DNA from: Labilibaculum antarcticum
GTDB taxonomy: Bacteria; Bacteroidota; Bacteroidia; Bacteroidales; Marinifilaceae
Reading direction: 5' to 3'
Assembly (NCBI RefSeq): GCF_002356295.1
Contig: NZ_AP018042.1
Span: 558,001 to 622,000, forward strand
DNA length: 64,000 nucleotides
Position 1 is the first letter of the stretch, and each line of letters opens with the position of its first letter. A program made the translations under genes and the position numbers. Positions 41,556 to 55,326 of this stretch are shown here, one piece after another. The notes beneath the pieces were generated by a model. That model made no database searches and was not told the origin of the DNA. It saw only the letters and a program-made list of their open reading frames with translations.

Positions 41556-42965
41556 TTACAATTCATATTCAAATGGGAATTCCTCTGATTGAACATGGGT
41601 TTTATCGAACAAGCTTCTCATGTCATTAATAATTTCAGGGAATTGCTCTGATACATCGTTTTGTTCAAAAGGATCTAACTCTAAGTCGTAAAGTTCAATT
41701 TGCGAATTTACCTCAATAATCTTATTCCGAACAGCTTTCCATTTTCCTTTTCGGATAGCTTGCTTATCGCCAGTATAACCATGAAACTCCCAGTAAAGCA
41801 ATTCATGATTTTTCTGTTTTTCGCCCATTAATTCAGGATAAAATGAAATACCATCCAAATCGCCAGGTGCTTTTACTCCTGCAATATCGCATAGTGTTGG
41901 AAACACGTCCCAAAAAGCAGAAACATGCTCCGAAACCACTCCTGATTTTATTTTCCCAGACCACTTCACGATAAAAGGAGTTCGAATTCCACCTTCGTAT
42001 AAGGATCTCTTTTCCCCACGTAAACCACCGGAACTCTTAAAAAAGAGTGGATCATTTCCTCCTTCAACATGAGGTCCGTTATCCGAAGCAAACATCACGA
42101 TTGTATTCTCGTCTAAACCATATTTCTTTAATAATGAATTTAATTTTCCGACATCAGAATCCAAATGTGAAATCATTGCAGCATAAGCCGCCCTTGGATA
42201 ATTCTGTTTCCCATAATGACCGCCTGCAAAAGGAGTTTCGGCAAATTCGCCTTTGTATTTAGCCAGATACTCTTCAGGAATAACCAATTCGGCATGAGGT
42301 ATTGCATAAGCCAGATACAAGAAAAATGGTTTCTCCTTATTCTCTTTGATGAAAGAAATTGCTTTTCTTGTTGTCTCATCATGACTGTACATTTTCTGCT
42401 GCCCTTTGCTATTTTCGGGATAGAATATTTTTTGATCATTTTCCCACAAATATTCAGGGAAATAATGATGGGCTTTCATTTGACAATTGTATCCAAAGAA
42501 ATAGTCAAATCCCATATTTAGAGGATCACTTTCCGATCCGGGATAGCCTAAACCCCATTTTCCCACACATCCGGTACTATAGCCTGCTTCCTGAAGAAGA
42601 TGAGCTACCGTTCTTGTGCCAGCAGGCATAGCCATCTGCCCTTCTGGCTGTATCTCCTTGTTTCCCCGCACAACAGAGTGACCTGTATGTTTACCTGTAA
42701 GTAATGCACAACGTGAAGGCGCGCAAACCGTACTACCTGTGTAATGATTTGTGAATCGAACACCTTCACTGGCCATTAAATCCAGATTGGGTGTTTCGAT
42801 GATCTTTTGTCCATAACAACCCAAATCTCCATAGCCCATATCATCAGCAAGAATATAGATAATATTGGGACTGGCTTGCTCGAGTTTACTTTTATGCGAA
42901 CTTACACATGAGGTACTCAAAAAAAGACTAGTTACGAGCAATAGTAAACTTTGATTCATTTTCAT
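41556..42965 (-). CDS. S1 family sulfatase, lipoprotein
   Basis: The longest frame begins at 43025, but the ATG at 42965 gives a proper lipoprotein signal (MKMNQSLLLL then LSTSC) and is preceded by AGAGAGG, a fair ribosome binding site; I take it as the start (469 residues). Motifs: ADDMGYGD near 40, formylglycine motif C-A-P-S-R with Cys81, GNKEIQPEGQ near 100 and ASDNGPH near 300. It is of the same subgroup as the genes at 1-828 and 17706-19178 in region A, so both clusters seem to handle a similar sulfate group. The metallophosphoesterase gene follows after 17 bp. Confidence 0.92.
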   Translation of the reverse strand: MKMNQSLLLLVTSLFLSTSCVSSHKSKLEQASPNIIYILADDMGYGDLGCYGQKIIETPNLDLMASEGVRFTNHYTGSTVCAPSRCALLTGKHTGHSVVRGNKEIQPEGQMAMPAGTRTVAHLLQEAGYSTGCVGKWGLGYPGSESDPLNMGFDYFFGYNCQMKAHHYFPEYLWENDQKIFYPENSKGQQKMYSHDETTRKAISFIKENKEKPFFLYLAYAIPHAELVIPEEYLAKYKGEFAETPFAGGHYGKQNYPRAAYAAMISHLDSDVGKLNSLLKKYGLDENTIVMFASDNGPHVEGGNDPLFFKSSGGLRGEKRSLYEGGIRTPFIVKWSGKIKSGVVSEHVSAFWDVFPTLCDIAGVKAPGDLDGISFYPELMGEKQKNHELLYWEFHGYTGDKQAIRKGKWKAVRNKIIEVNSQIELYDLELDPFEQNDVSEQFPEIINDMRSLFDKTHVQSEEFPFEYEL

Positions 42966-43244
42966 ATAACCTCTCTTTATTAAACTGTTTATTCCAGTCA
43001 ATTGTCTTAAGTAAAATTTCTTCATTGAAAACTCTCAATATTATCAAATAAAACATTGTCCATACTCCAATTTATTATCGCAAAAAGTACATTTTTCAAG
43101 TTCGCCCTAACAAGACCACGATCTTAATTATAAAGACGAATTATTCCATCACCAATAATGAAACACTTTAAAAATTATTTCAATTGATATCACAACAGTT
43201 AAGCCTTTAACGCACTAACACCTAAACACTTTCACCTAATTTCC

Positions 43245-45494
43245 TCAAGGTAGGGTGATTACAACAACAGTACGTGATCTAATATTCTTATCGGATATAG
43301 CAATTTCATTTATCCTATTTTCTGAATTGTATGTAAACTTTGCCTTTTGCCCATTAACAAGAACTTTACTTGCTTTTTGTGTTGCTGCTAACTGTATCTC
43401 ATACGATCTTTTGCTTAGCTGACCTTCGTACATTCCCTGAGTAGGATCGATTGTAATAGTATGAACATTTTTCTTACGGGAATAGTTCAACTTAGTAAGT
43501 GCTTTTTTATTTTCCTTATAATCAAGGCTTACACCATCGTCTTCGTATAATTCAAATGTCGATGACTGTCCATCTACACCTGGAAAACACCTAATCACTA
43601 ATTTGTCTAGAGACTTACTTGTCATCCTATCGGTGTATTTTTGCATGGGTATTGGTATACCACCTTTAGCAAATAACGGAAATTCATAAATATCTGCACT
43701 AGCAGTAATTGTTTGATTCCCTTCATATTTTTTATTGTCGAAGAAGTTATACCAAATGCCATCAGGAAGCCACACCTCTTTTTTTGCAATTTTATTGGCT
43801 CCTGTGCCTGCTGCAGTTATCGGTGCAGATAAAAATGCATCGCCCCAAAAATACTGACCTTCTTGTTTGTACGCTTTCTCATTCTCTGGAAACTCAAAAT
43901 ACATTCCCCTTAACACTGGCAAAGTTTCTTTGTGTGCTTGCCAAACTGTTGAGTACAAATAAGGCATTAGTTCTGAACGCATGTGGTAAATAATACGCAT
44001 ACTTTTTTCTGCAGTTTCGCCCCATAGCCATGGTCTTCTGTCCAAGTTAGCATCATATACTGAATGTATCCGTAAAGATGTATTTGTTAAACCAAACTGA
44101 GTCCAACGTGTATAAAGCTCCCAAGCCTTTTCTTTTGAATCGCCATAGAAACCACCTATATCATGCGCCCAAAAGAAACATGCAGAATTACCACTCGTTA
44201 CTGTGAACGGAATCTGGTATTCCAAGGACTCCCAACTCCCCACATAATCTCCCGAAAATTGTATTGGATAGCGATGACTCCCAAATCCAGACCAACGGCT
44301 GTAATTCATCCCTCGTTTATTGTCTTTCTGAGAATGTTTAAAATACAAATGATTCAACCATTCTAAGTGAGTTAAACCATATATACCACGAACATATGGG
44401 TACAAATAATCCTGTTGCCAATCCAACCACCAAAAGTCAACCCCTATCTTTTCATGAGGTTCCAATGCATATTTAAAAAAGGAATTCATATAAACAGAGT
44501 CGCCCGCATCGAATAGTGGTGTGCGGTCAATTGCCGATTTTCCCAAACTATTCATAAACTCTTTGTAAGTAGTTTCATGGGTTCGAATGCCATCATGTGG
44601 ATGATCATTTAAAGCAACCTGAATGTTATCATCATTAAACTCTTTTATCAATTTATCAGGGTTTGGAAAAAGATCTTTATTCCATGAATAACCAGTCCAA
44701 CCTCTATTACCAGCATGTCCTGTTCCTTCTGTTGCATCTTTTTGAGTATGCCACCCCATATCAAAAACCATAATATCCAAAGGAAAATCATGCTCTTTAT
44801 ATTCCTTCACAATTTGGCGATATTCATCTTCCGAATAATCCCACCATCTGCAATACCACGCGCCTAAAGCAGATTTACGAGGCAATGGAACTTCTCCACT
44901 AATCGCAGTTAAGGACTTTAAAGCTGCATTATAATCTTTATCGTAAGCAAAGAAATAACGATCCATAATACTCGCTTTGGGGCGATTTTCAATCCATCCA
45001 TTTTTTAGAATGGGTTTGTAATCATCATTAATAACAAACCATCCATCACGGCTCAAAATTCCATTATCAACCTCAATGCGTCCGTTTTCACCATCAAGAG
45101 TTTGAACTGTTCCTCCTAGATTGCTCTCTTTACTATTTTCCTGATAAATCATGAACCTTTTCTCTTCCTTGCCTTTTTTGTAGAAGATTCTGAAATTGCA
45201 TTGTCCAAAAGGAAATCCATCATTAAGATACTCTATCCTCATTCGAGAAGTAGATATCTGAGTCCAGCCTTTGCTTGATGTCGACAACTTGAAATCATCG
45301 CATGTAGCATCACGATTAATCGCAAAAAGTGTTGGTTCATTAATAAACTCAGCATCCTCAGCATATTCCATACGAACAAGTTCTGGCGTGATGACTGTAA
45401 AGCGTGCATTGCCTAATACAATTGGATTATTCTGACCGAAACTAGCATTAAAGCATGCAGTGAATAATAGAAGTAGAAGTGTCTGTTTTTTCAT
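43245..45494 (-). CDS. GH31 family alpha-glycosidase, secreted
   Basis: A 749-residue enzyme with a signal peptide (NASFGQ), the N-terminal galactose-mutarotase-like domain, a TIM barrel (about 205-550) with nucleophile Asp358 in WWLDWQQD and acid/base Asp416 in FSGDYVGSW, and a C-terminal DUF5110-type beta domain. It is quite different from the larger GH31 at 30923-34768, without accessory modules. The family includes alpha-glucosidases, alpha-xylosidases, alpha-galactosidases and others; in this galactan-like setting an alpha-galactosidase is a reasonable guess but unproven. It lies 148 bp downstream of the GH2 gene, beyond a terminator, so it may have its own promoter. Confidence 0.93.
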   Translation of the reverse strand: MKKQTLLLLLFTACFNASFGQNNPIVLGNARFTVITPELVRMEYAEDAEFINEPTLFAINRDATCDDFKLSTSSKGWTQISTSRMRIEYLNDGFPFGQCNFRIFYKKGKEEKRFMIYQENSKESNLGGTVQTLDGENGRIEVDNGILSRDGWFVINDDYKPILKNGWIENRPKASIMDRYFFAYDKDYNAALKSLTAISGEVPLPRKSALGAWYCRWWDYSEDEYRQIVKEYKEHDFPLDIMVFDMGWHTQKDATEGTGHAGNRGWTGYSWNKDLFPNPDKLIKEFNDDNIQVALNDHPHDGIRTHETTYKEFMNSLGKSAIDRTPLFDAGDSVYMNSFFKYALEPHEKIGVDFWWLDWQQDYLYPYVRGIYGLTHLEWLNHLYFKHSQKDNKRGMNYSRWSGFGSHRYPIQFSGDYVGSWESLEYQIPFTVTSGNSACFFWAHDIGGFYGDSKEKAWELYTRWTQFGLTNTSLRIHSVYDANLDRRPWLWGETAEKSMRIIYHMRSELMPYLYSTVWQAHKETLPVLRGMYFEFPENEKAYKQEGQYFWGDAFLSAPITAAGTGANKIAKKEVWLPDGIWYNFFDNKKYEGNQTITASADIYEFPLFAKGGIPIPMQKYTDRMTSKSLDKLVIRCFPGVDGQSSTFELYEDDGVSLDYKENKKALTKLNYSRKKNVHTITIDPTQGMYEGQLSKRSYEIQLAATQKASKVLVNGQKAKFTYNSENRINEIAISDKNIRSRTVVVITLP

Positions 45495-45555
45495 ATTGAA
45501 TACTGAATTTATAAAAAAGAACCTTCAGGAAGGAGAAAAGATTCATACTTGTTAA

Positions 45556-45588
45556 CAAAAGGTGCTTCCTCGAAGGAAGCACCTTTGC
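45556..45588 (-). terminator. Strong terminator after the GH2 gene
   Basis: AAAGGTGCTTCCT (45558-45570) and AGGAAGCACCTTT (45574-45586) pair perfectly around CGA; T-richness follows on the minus strand (TTTTGTTAAC). It lies 56 bp past the stop of the gene at 45643. Confidence 0.88.
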
Positions 45589-45642
45589 AAATATTTTAAC
45601 TTCGGACGTTCAACTTCGAACATCCAATGTTAAAATGCTGTA

Positions 45643-48600
45643 TTAGTCGGCAAGAACACTGAATTCTGCACCACCAGCAAAATCCTGTCCGTTCTGTGAA
45701 CTTTTGCCAGTAAAGCGAATGAAACGCGCTTTTACAGGTTTATCGAACAATACGCGCTTCTCTTTTTTATCATTAGAGAAACTACCTTCGTATATTGGTT
45801 TATCCCAGTTCTTGCCATCAAGACTTACGTGAATAGAATAGTTATTGATGTCACCGTTGGTTCCACTGTCCTGACGAGGCAAGTATGAGAAACCTTTGAT
45901 GCTTTTGGCTTCGCTACAGTCAAAATCGACCCAGTGTGGATACTGCGCCACAGTTACTGAGTACATCGTGTGCCAGATTGTAGAAGGGTTACCATCAACA
46001 AGATTTTTAGCAGTGTTATCGCTGCCCGGCTCTTCACTACTTGTGAATACTACAATTGTATCAACTTTTTCGATTTTGCTGAACTTCATTGTAACTTCTG
46101 AGTCTTCGTTGCCTTTGTACCAAGCTTTAATTGTTCCCCCAGCACGTAAAGGTACAGTCTCGCTATAATACTTAGTAGCACCACCGTTTACAGAGTAACA
46201 TAGTTCTGCATTAGCTTTGCTTGAAGAAATTTTTACTTCGCCGTTATAAGAACGTGTGATAGCAATTGGCACTTCGCCCGAAGGAGATACATTGGCAATT
46301 TTGTCCAATTCATGACTGGCAGGACGAATGATGAAACCAAAGTCGTTCTGACCAGCATAAGCACGATCATGACTTAGAGGTCCACCTTGTCCGCAACTTG
46401 CACCACCAAGGCCAGAAACCTTCACGTCAAGATGAAGTGTTGTGGCTCCTGCTTCTGGTAGTTCATAAATATGAGCGGCAGTTCCCATATCCTGTGCAGT
46501 ATAAGAAAGTGCGCTTACTGCCATGTTACCAGTAGCAATAAATACAGCTCCTTTTGTATCGACCTGACTACCCTTGGTCAAAGCACACCAGCGAGTTTCT
46601 TCGTGATTTGCCATGTCCTGAGGTTTTGGGAAGTTTACAAATTCTTCTTTTACAGTAGTTGTGTATTTCTGTATAAACTGACCTGTCATACGGTCGTTGT
46701 AGTTACCGATAGGGCCACGTCCGTAATAAGTGAAGTAATTATATGCTCTTGGAATTGTCATTGAGTAACCAAGTCGTGGAAGTACGAAATTTGGTTCATT
46801 TGAAGTAATACTTGACTGTAACTCAATTGATCCGTCCTGATAAACTGTCCAGATCTGGTTCGTTACAAAACGGAAATCATCTTCCCCAAATTTATGATTC
46901 GTAAGCTCTTCAACTGTAATTACGTTGCCACTTGTACCACCATGCTGGCGTGCCGCATTTGGAGCTTGAGAAACAACTGTGAAAGCCAATGTAGCAGTTC
47001 CGTCGGCATTGGTGCGAATTTTAGAACTAGTCGCTTTGTGTTTCAGGTTATGAAGACCTTTTTCATACCAGCTGCGGTATCCCCATGTATCATTATTTAC
47101 AAATGCTCGAAATGCGTCAAGTTTTGGACCATTACCATCGGCAATGATTGTCTCACCATTGTAAGTAAGTCCGTAAAGTGAACCATCAGCAAGATTAAAT
47201 TTAGCTAAAAAGTCTTCCCCACTAAGGATCTTGATGTTGTTGCCAGCATCTAAGATTTCAACCTTATCGCTGCCATTTGCTTTAGCTACATCAGCAATTG
47301 CTGGAATTTCGCTTTTCGCTTTGATCAAGAACTGAGCTTCAGCCTGAACAAAGTCGTTGTCTGCCCAAGGCTGATCTTCTTTCAGTGTAAACTGAAGTTT
47401 TACGAAGTACTCAGAATCAAGTTTTAGATCGGCAAATTTATAAGGAATTGAAACAGTTGTTTTAGTCCTTGCATCGATTGGAGAAAGAGTAAGTTTACCA
47501 TCTTCAACTTCAGAACCATTTTCCCAAATCGACCATTTCAGATCATAATCGGCAAGAGATTTAAAATAGTACTTATTGAAGATCTCGAAAGATCCTTTTT
47601 TGATATCAAGAGTCTTGACACCAATATTCTGGTATACTTTTTTCACTTCATAGTACTGAGGCTTTGGATCGCGCTCAGCAAAAATGATACCGTTCATTAC
47701 AAACTGTCCACTATTGGGTTTGTCACCAAAGTCACCACCGTACGCTAAGTAACGAGTACCATCTTTTCTATAGTTGTAAATGGATTGGTCAACCCAGTCC
47801 CAAATTGCGCCACCACAGAAAAAATTGGTAGACTCAATCGCATCCCAATAATCAATTAGGTTACCACAGGCATTACCCATAGAGTGGGCATATTCAGAGA
47901 TATGAAATGGATATTTAATATCCATTTTACCAGTTACCGCATCTTTCATCCAACCAATAGATGGATACTGATTTGAACCCATATCAACAATACTGTTGTT
48001 ACGTTCGTACTGAACTGGACGTGATGCATCAATTTTTTTCAGTGCATCGTAAGCATGAACAAAATTTTTACCTGGACCTGCTTCGTTACCAAGAGACCAA
48101 ATAACAATAGATGCGTGATTTTTATTCTGGTGAGTCATTTCTACAACACGACCAACGTGAGCATTTTTCCACTCTGGCGGGTGAGAAAGAGACGCCTCAC
48201 CGTAGTAGTACTCATGTGATTCTATGTTGGCTTCGTCTTCCAGATAGATACCGTATTTGTCACAAAGGTAGTACCAGTGTGGTGCTGGTGGGTAATGAGA
48301 GTTACGAACATGGTTGATGTTAGCACGTTTCATTAGCATCACTTCTTCTTTCATATTCTCACGAGTCAAAGTATGACCTGTTTCTGGATGTGTTTCGTGA
48401 CGGTTTACACCTTTAAGTTTTACTGTTTTACCATTTACATAGTAGTAACGACCAGCTAGACCGAATTCATCGTCTTTAGCCAAAGTATTTTTGATGACCA
48501 CTTCACGGAAACCAGTGTAAATAGAAATCGTTTCAACAACTTTGCCAGTCTTATCTTTCAGTTCTGCAACAAGTGTATAACGATAAGGAAATTCCGCAGA

Positions 48601-49677
48601 CCACTGGTTTGGAGCAGTCACGTTCATGACAGTTGTAGTCGCTTTCTCAGCACCAGCATTTACAACTGGAACAGATGCCGTTGCAATAGCACCAGCAACA
48701 ACTTCATTGTTATCAGAATAAAGTTTGTTAGCAAAAAGTGAGTAGTCTACTTTATAGCCTTTAGCCACTTTTGCAGTGAAGTTACGGATATCGGCAGTAA
48801 TTTTCAGTGAGCCGTTCTCGTAGTTATCATCAAGTTCAGGAATTGCGAAAAGGTCACGAATCTGTACTTTTGGAGTAGAATAAAGTTGAACGGTACGGAA
48901 AATACCTGGAAGGCGGAACATATCCTGTGCTTCAAGGAAAGAACCGTCTGAGTTACGGTAAACTTCAGCAGCAATTACGTTATTGCCTTTTTTTACATAT
49001 TTGCTAATATCAAAAGTAGCCGCATTACGTGAGTTTTTTGAGAAACCAATGTATTTCCCATTGATCCATAGGTAGAAGAAAGAATCTACACCATTGAATT
49101 GAACAAATATTTCGCGTCCATCCCAGTTTTTTGGAATTTCAAAATCGCGACGGTAAGACCCTACTTCATTACGTGCTTCGTAAGTTACCCAATCTTTCGC
49201 AGGCTCACGCATCACGCCGCCTTTCCAGTCATCAACTTTTACACTGTGTTGAAAGATAACAGGCTGGTTACAATAGATTGGCGTACCATATTTCTGACCG
49301 CCCTCTTTACCAAGACCATAAATATTCCAATTAGAAGGAACAGGAATTTCACTCCAGTTACTTACATCAAAGCTAGGTTTGAAAAAATCTACAGGACGCA
49401 GTTCCGGACGTTTTACCCAGTTAAACTTCCAGTCACCATCAAGTGACTTCCAGTACTCCGCATTTTCTGGCAGTACTTTACGAGCACTTTCGACATCTTT
49501 AAAAGAATAAAAAGTAGCACGAGGCTGTTCTTTATTATGAGCGATGTGAGATGGTAATTCCCACTCTTCACCAGTCGGAGCATTTTTATCACCATAGGTG
49601 AAGCCCTCAAGCTGTGCCGAGGCTTCATAACAATGTGTAGCAAAACACACAAGCAATCCGATTACAGTTTTTTTCAT
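45643..49677 (-). CDS. Large GH2 beta-galactosidase (LacZ-type) with C-terminal discoidin domain
   Basis: A 1344-residue secreted enzyme. After a signal peptide (EASAQ) come the LacZ sugar-binding domain, Ig-like domains, the TIM barrel with acid/base Glu532 (SLGNEAGPG) and nucleophile Glu595 (ISEYAHSMGN), the small-chain domain (GRGPIGNYNDR near 1000), a chitobiase C-terminal-like segment (about 1145-1200, CYSVNGGATKYYSE) and a final F5/8-type C (CBM32-like) domain from about 1205 that should bind a sugar. The base composition is visibly richer in G and C than in the GH2 genes of region A. Paralogues lie at 51845-55018 and 11875-15027. Confidence 0.93.
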   Translation of the reverse strand: MKKTVIGLLVCFATHCYEASAQLEGFTYGDKNAPTGEEWELPSHIAHNKEQPRATFYSFKDVESARKVLPENAEYWKSLDGDWKFNWVKRPELRPVDFFKPSFDVSNWSEIPVPSNWNIYGLGKEGGQKYGTPIYCNQPVIFQHSVKVDDWKGGVMREPAKDWVTYEARNEVGSYRRDFEIPKNWDGREIFVQFNGVDSFFYLWINGKYIGFSKNSRNAATFDISKYVKKGNNVIAAEVYRNSDGSFLEAQDMFRLPGIFRTVQLYSTPKVQIRDLFAIPELDDNYENGSLKITADIRNFTAKVAKGYKVDYSLFANKLYSDNNEVVAGAIATASVPVVNAGAEKATTTVMNVTAPNQWSAEFPYRYTLVAELKDKTGKVVETISIYTGFREVVIKNTLAKDDEFGLAGRYYYVNGKTVKLKGVNRHETHPETGHTLTRENMKEEVMLMKRANINHVRNSHYPPAPHWYYLCDKYGIYLEDEANIESHEYYYGEASLSHPPEWKNAHVGRVVEMTHQNKNHASIVIWSLGNEAGPGKNFVHAYDALKKIDASRPVQYERNNSIVDMGSNQYPSIGWMKDAVTGKMDIKYPFHISEYAHSMGNACGNLIDYWDAIESTNFFCGGAIWDWVDQSIYNYRKDGTRYLAYGGDFGDKPNSGQFVMNGIIFAERDPKPQYYEVKKVYQNIGVKTLDIKKGSFEIFNKYYFKSLADYDLKWSIWENGSEVEDGKLTLSPIDARTKTTVSIPYKFADLKLDSEYFVKLQFTLKEDQPWADNDFVQAEAQFLIKAKSEIPAIADVAKANGSDKVEILDAGNNIKILSGEDFLAKFNLADGSLYGLTYNGETIIADGNGPKLDAFRAFVNNDTWGYRSWYEKGLHNLKHKATSSKIRTNADGTATLAFTVVSQAPNAARQHGGTSGNVITVEELTNHKFGEDDFRFVTNQIWTVYQDGSIELQSSITSNEPNFVLPRLGYSMTIPRAYNYFTYYGRGPIGNYNDRMTGQFIQKYTTTVKEEFVNFPKPQDMANHEETRWCALTKGSQVDTKGAVFIATGNMAVSALSYTAQDMGTAAHIYELPEAGATTLHLDVKVSGLGGASCGQGGPLSHDRAYAGQNDFGFIIRPASHELDKIANVSPSGEVPIAITRSYNGEVKISSSKANAELCYSVNGGATKYYSETVPLRAGGTIKAWYKGNEDSEVTMKFSKIEKVDTIVVFTSSEEPGSDNTAKNLVDGNPSTIWHTMYSVTVAQYPHWVDFDCSEAKSIKGFSYLPRQDSGTNGDINNYSIHVSLDGKNWDKPIYEGSFSNDKKEKRVLFDKPVKARFIRFTGKSSQNGQDFAGGAEFSVLAD

Positions 49678-50019
49678 AGAGTCTCTTTTATTTACTTTGT
49701 ATTTTTCAAAAGCTTAGATACGACAGGCTTAAAAATTTCACGAGTCAACTGATATTAGCAGACTTAAACGATAATTAAATGGTTTACTTTAGAAAAAAAT
49801 TGACCTTTACTTTAAATATCCAATAACTCATATCAAAAACAGTTTAATTATTTTATTCAATTTCGTTGATAAAAGGAACCATCCAGTATTTCCTCAGGAG
49901 AAAACTAAACAATAGGCTTATTAGGAAAATGGTACAAGTATATTTTTTTTCATTTTAATATATTTTACAAATTTAGAATAGGCTTATAAAACCAGTAGTA
50001 AGCTTAGTTTCTCTTACAC

Positions 50020-50087
50020 CTCAAAAATGAAAAATCTCCATTATAAAAAAGTGGACATATTTAGTAATAAGGTAGATTTTTCCGCAA
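50020..50087. repeat. 68-bp intergenic element, copy 2
   Basis: Counterpart of 39679-39746, same length and order of conserved blocks (CTCAAAAATGA, AAAAAAGTGGACATATT, AAGGT, CGCAA). It lies 343 bp upstream of the GH2 start and about 130 bp after the sulfatase stop. Both copies are in gaps before minus-strand genes of region C. Confidence 0.65.
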
Positions 50088-50162
50088 TCCATTCAACTTA
50101 GCAATTTACAATCACTTATTTTACTGAAAATACCGGTACAGAGCTACTTTTAGTTACATACC

Positions 50163-50191
50163 AATGTTAAGATGAGAATCCTCTTAACATT
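50163..50191. terminator. Stem-loop after the sulfatase gene
   Basis: AATGTTAAGA and TCTTAACATT pair perfectly around a 9-nt loop, 30 bp past the sulfatase stop at 50221. The T-run is on the plus-strand side, so it would work best for plus-strand transcripts; for the sulfatase mRNA it may act as a 3' stabilising hairpin. Confidence 0.55.
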
Positions 50192-50220
50192 CATTTTTTT
50201 GCAAAAAAAAAATAAAACAG

Positions 50221-51798
50221 TTAGTCATGTGTAACGATACTACCCCACCAGTTGTTTCCCGGATTAAAATCTTTTGAAAGATATTCCAAGCGTTTTTTTT
50301 CCAAACGAGGCAGTAAATTATTTTTCACATTTTCTAAATATTTTTGTTCCAAAAACTCACTGTATTCCGGATCCTTTCTCGGATAAATTGCTCCCACATT
50401 ATCCAGATACTCAAATAATTTATCACTTAATTCACCAACTAACTCCGGATACTCCTCTGCCAAATCATTCATTTCTTCCGAGTCATCTACTAAGTTGAAA
50501 AGTTCTTTATGTCCATCTTCATAATAATGAATAAGCTTCCACGTTCCGATACGAATGATTGATGAAGGCTCACCACCTTGATTTCCATAATGTGGATAAT
50601 GCCAGACTAATGGTCTCTTTTCAATTGATTTTCCTTGAAGTAAAGGAACTAAGCTAAGTCCGTCGCTATGCTCTTCAGGCCTTAAATCCAATCCTGCAAG
50701 TTCTAATATTGTAGGGTAGAAATCTGAACCCATAACGGGAGTATCAGAAACCTGACCTGCATTTAACCCAGGTACTTTAATAAAAAAAGGTTCGCGAGTA
50801 CCTCCTTCAAATTGAGATCCTTTCCCTCCCTTTAAGGGTAAATTCGATGTAGAAAAAGCATCTCCAGAAGATACGCCACCATTATCAGAAGTGAAAATTA
50901 TGATGGTATTATCATCCAATCCTAAGTTTTCCAATGCACTCACTACTTTTCCAATGGCATCATCCATTGATTCCACCAAACCCGCATATACCGGATTATC
51001 CTGAACCTGACGAGTTGGTAAAAAATGTCCCATCTCGAACCCCTTATTTTTGAGCCCATTTTTTTCTGCCTTCAAACGATACTTATTCCATTTATTCTGA
51101 GTTGTTTGAATTGGTCCGTGAACTGCATAAAAAGAAAGAAATGCAAATACCGGCTGTCCTGTTTCATTAGAATTATTCTCTTTCAAGAAACTTATCGTTT
51201 CATCAGCTAAGCGTATCGAAAGATTCTCTCCGTCTTGTCCATCTTTAAGATTAGGATTTTTATATGGAGAAAAATATCCATTGGCAGGATGTCCTGCATG
51301 ATAACCTCCTTTATTAATATCAAAACCATGATCTTCGGGCCAAGAACCTTTACCTCCAAGATGCCATTTACCAGCAAAAAAAGTTTTATATCCACCTTCT
51401 TTTAAAGCCTCAGGAAGCGTAACAAATTGAGATGGTAAATCGTGCACATAAGAAGCAGGTAATAATTTATTGTGCCTTTTCATATTCCTCCAGGCTTCTC
51501 CGGATGGTGCACCAATCCAATCAGTAACTCCATGTCTTGCAGTAAATTTTCCTGTCATAATACTCGCACGGGAAGGACTGCAAACAGCACAGGCTGCATA
51601 ACCATTGGTGAATATCATTCCCTGATTAGCAATACCATCAATATTAGGTGTTTCGTAAAACTTACTCCCCATACAGCTCATGTCATAATACCCAAAGTCA
51701 TCAGCTAATATGAAAAGAACATTTGGCTTTTTTACTTGTTGAGAAAACAATCCACAGGAAAGTATACCTGCTGCCACTAATAATAATGCCTTTTTCAT
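50221..51798 (-). CDS. S1 family sulfatase, paralogue of the region A enzyme
   Basis: A 525-residue enzyme with a signal peptide (CGLFSQ), ADDFGYYD at 32-39, the formylglycine motif C-S-P-S-R with Cys73 and the metal-binding TSDNGG segment near 305. It has the same length and nearly the same sequence blocks as the gene at 988-2565, so the two clusters share this activity. It starts 46 bp after the stop of the GH2 gene at 51845 and forms an operon with it: the GH2 presumably acts once the sulfate is removed, or the reverse. Substrate position not readable. Confidence 0.94.
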   Translation of the reverse strand: MKKALLLVAAGILSCGLFSQQVKKPNVLFILADDFGYYDMSCMGSKFYETPNIDGIANQGMIFTNGYAACAVCSPSRASIMTGKFTARHGVTDWIGAPSGEAWRNMKRHNKLLPASYVHDLPSQFVTLPEALKEGGYKTFFAGKWHLGGKGSWPEDHGFDINKGGYHAGHPANGYFSPYKNPNLKDGQDGENLSIRLADETISFLKENNSNETGQPVFAFLSFYAVHGPIQTTQNKWNKYRLKAEKNGLKNKGFEMGHFLPTRQVQDNPVYAGLVESMDDAIGKVVSALENLGLDDNTIIIFTSDNGGVSSGDAFSTSNLPLKGGKGSQFEGGTREPFFIKVPGLNAGQVSDTPVMGSDFYPTILELAGLDLRPEEHSDGLSLVPLLQGKSIEKRPLVWHYPHYGNQGGEPSSIIRIGTWKLIHYYEDGHKELFNLVDDSEEMNDLAEEYPELVGELSDKLFEYLDNVGAIYPRKDPEYSEFLEQKYLENVKNNLLPRLEKKRLEYLSKDFNPGNNWWGSIVTHD

Positions 51799-51844
51799 TA
51801 TCTATATTTTAAACTTCAATAATTATTCAGAAGGATAGTTGAAA

Positions 51845-55326
<3,482 letters not shown>

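Larger units (their letters stand above)
49678..50220. other. Upstream region of the large GH2 gene
   Basis: The 543-bp gap contains the second copy of the 68-bp element (50020-50087) and a stem-loop near the sulfatase stop (50163-50191). No gene is seen. The stretch 49678-50019 should hold the GH2 promoter, but I find no clear TAnnTTTG box. Confidence 0.5.

Noticed and set aside
42966-43025. Upstream ATG at 43025 for the sulfatase at 41556
   Set aside because: It would place 20 extra polar residues before the lipoprotein signal; the ATG at 42965 has a better ribosome binding site.
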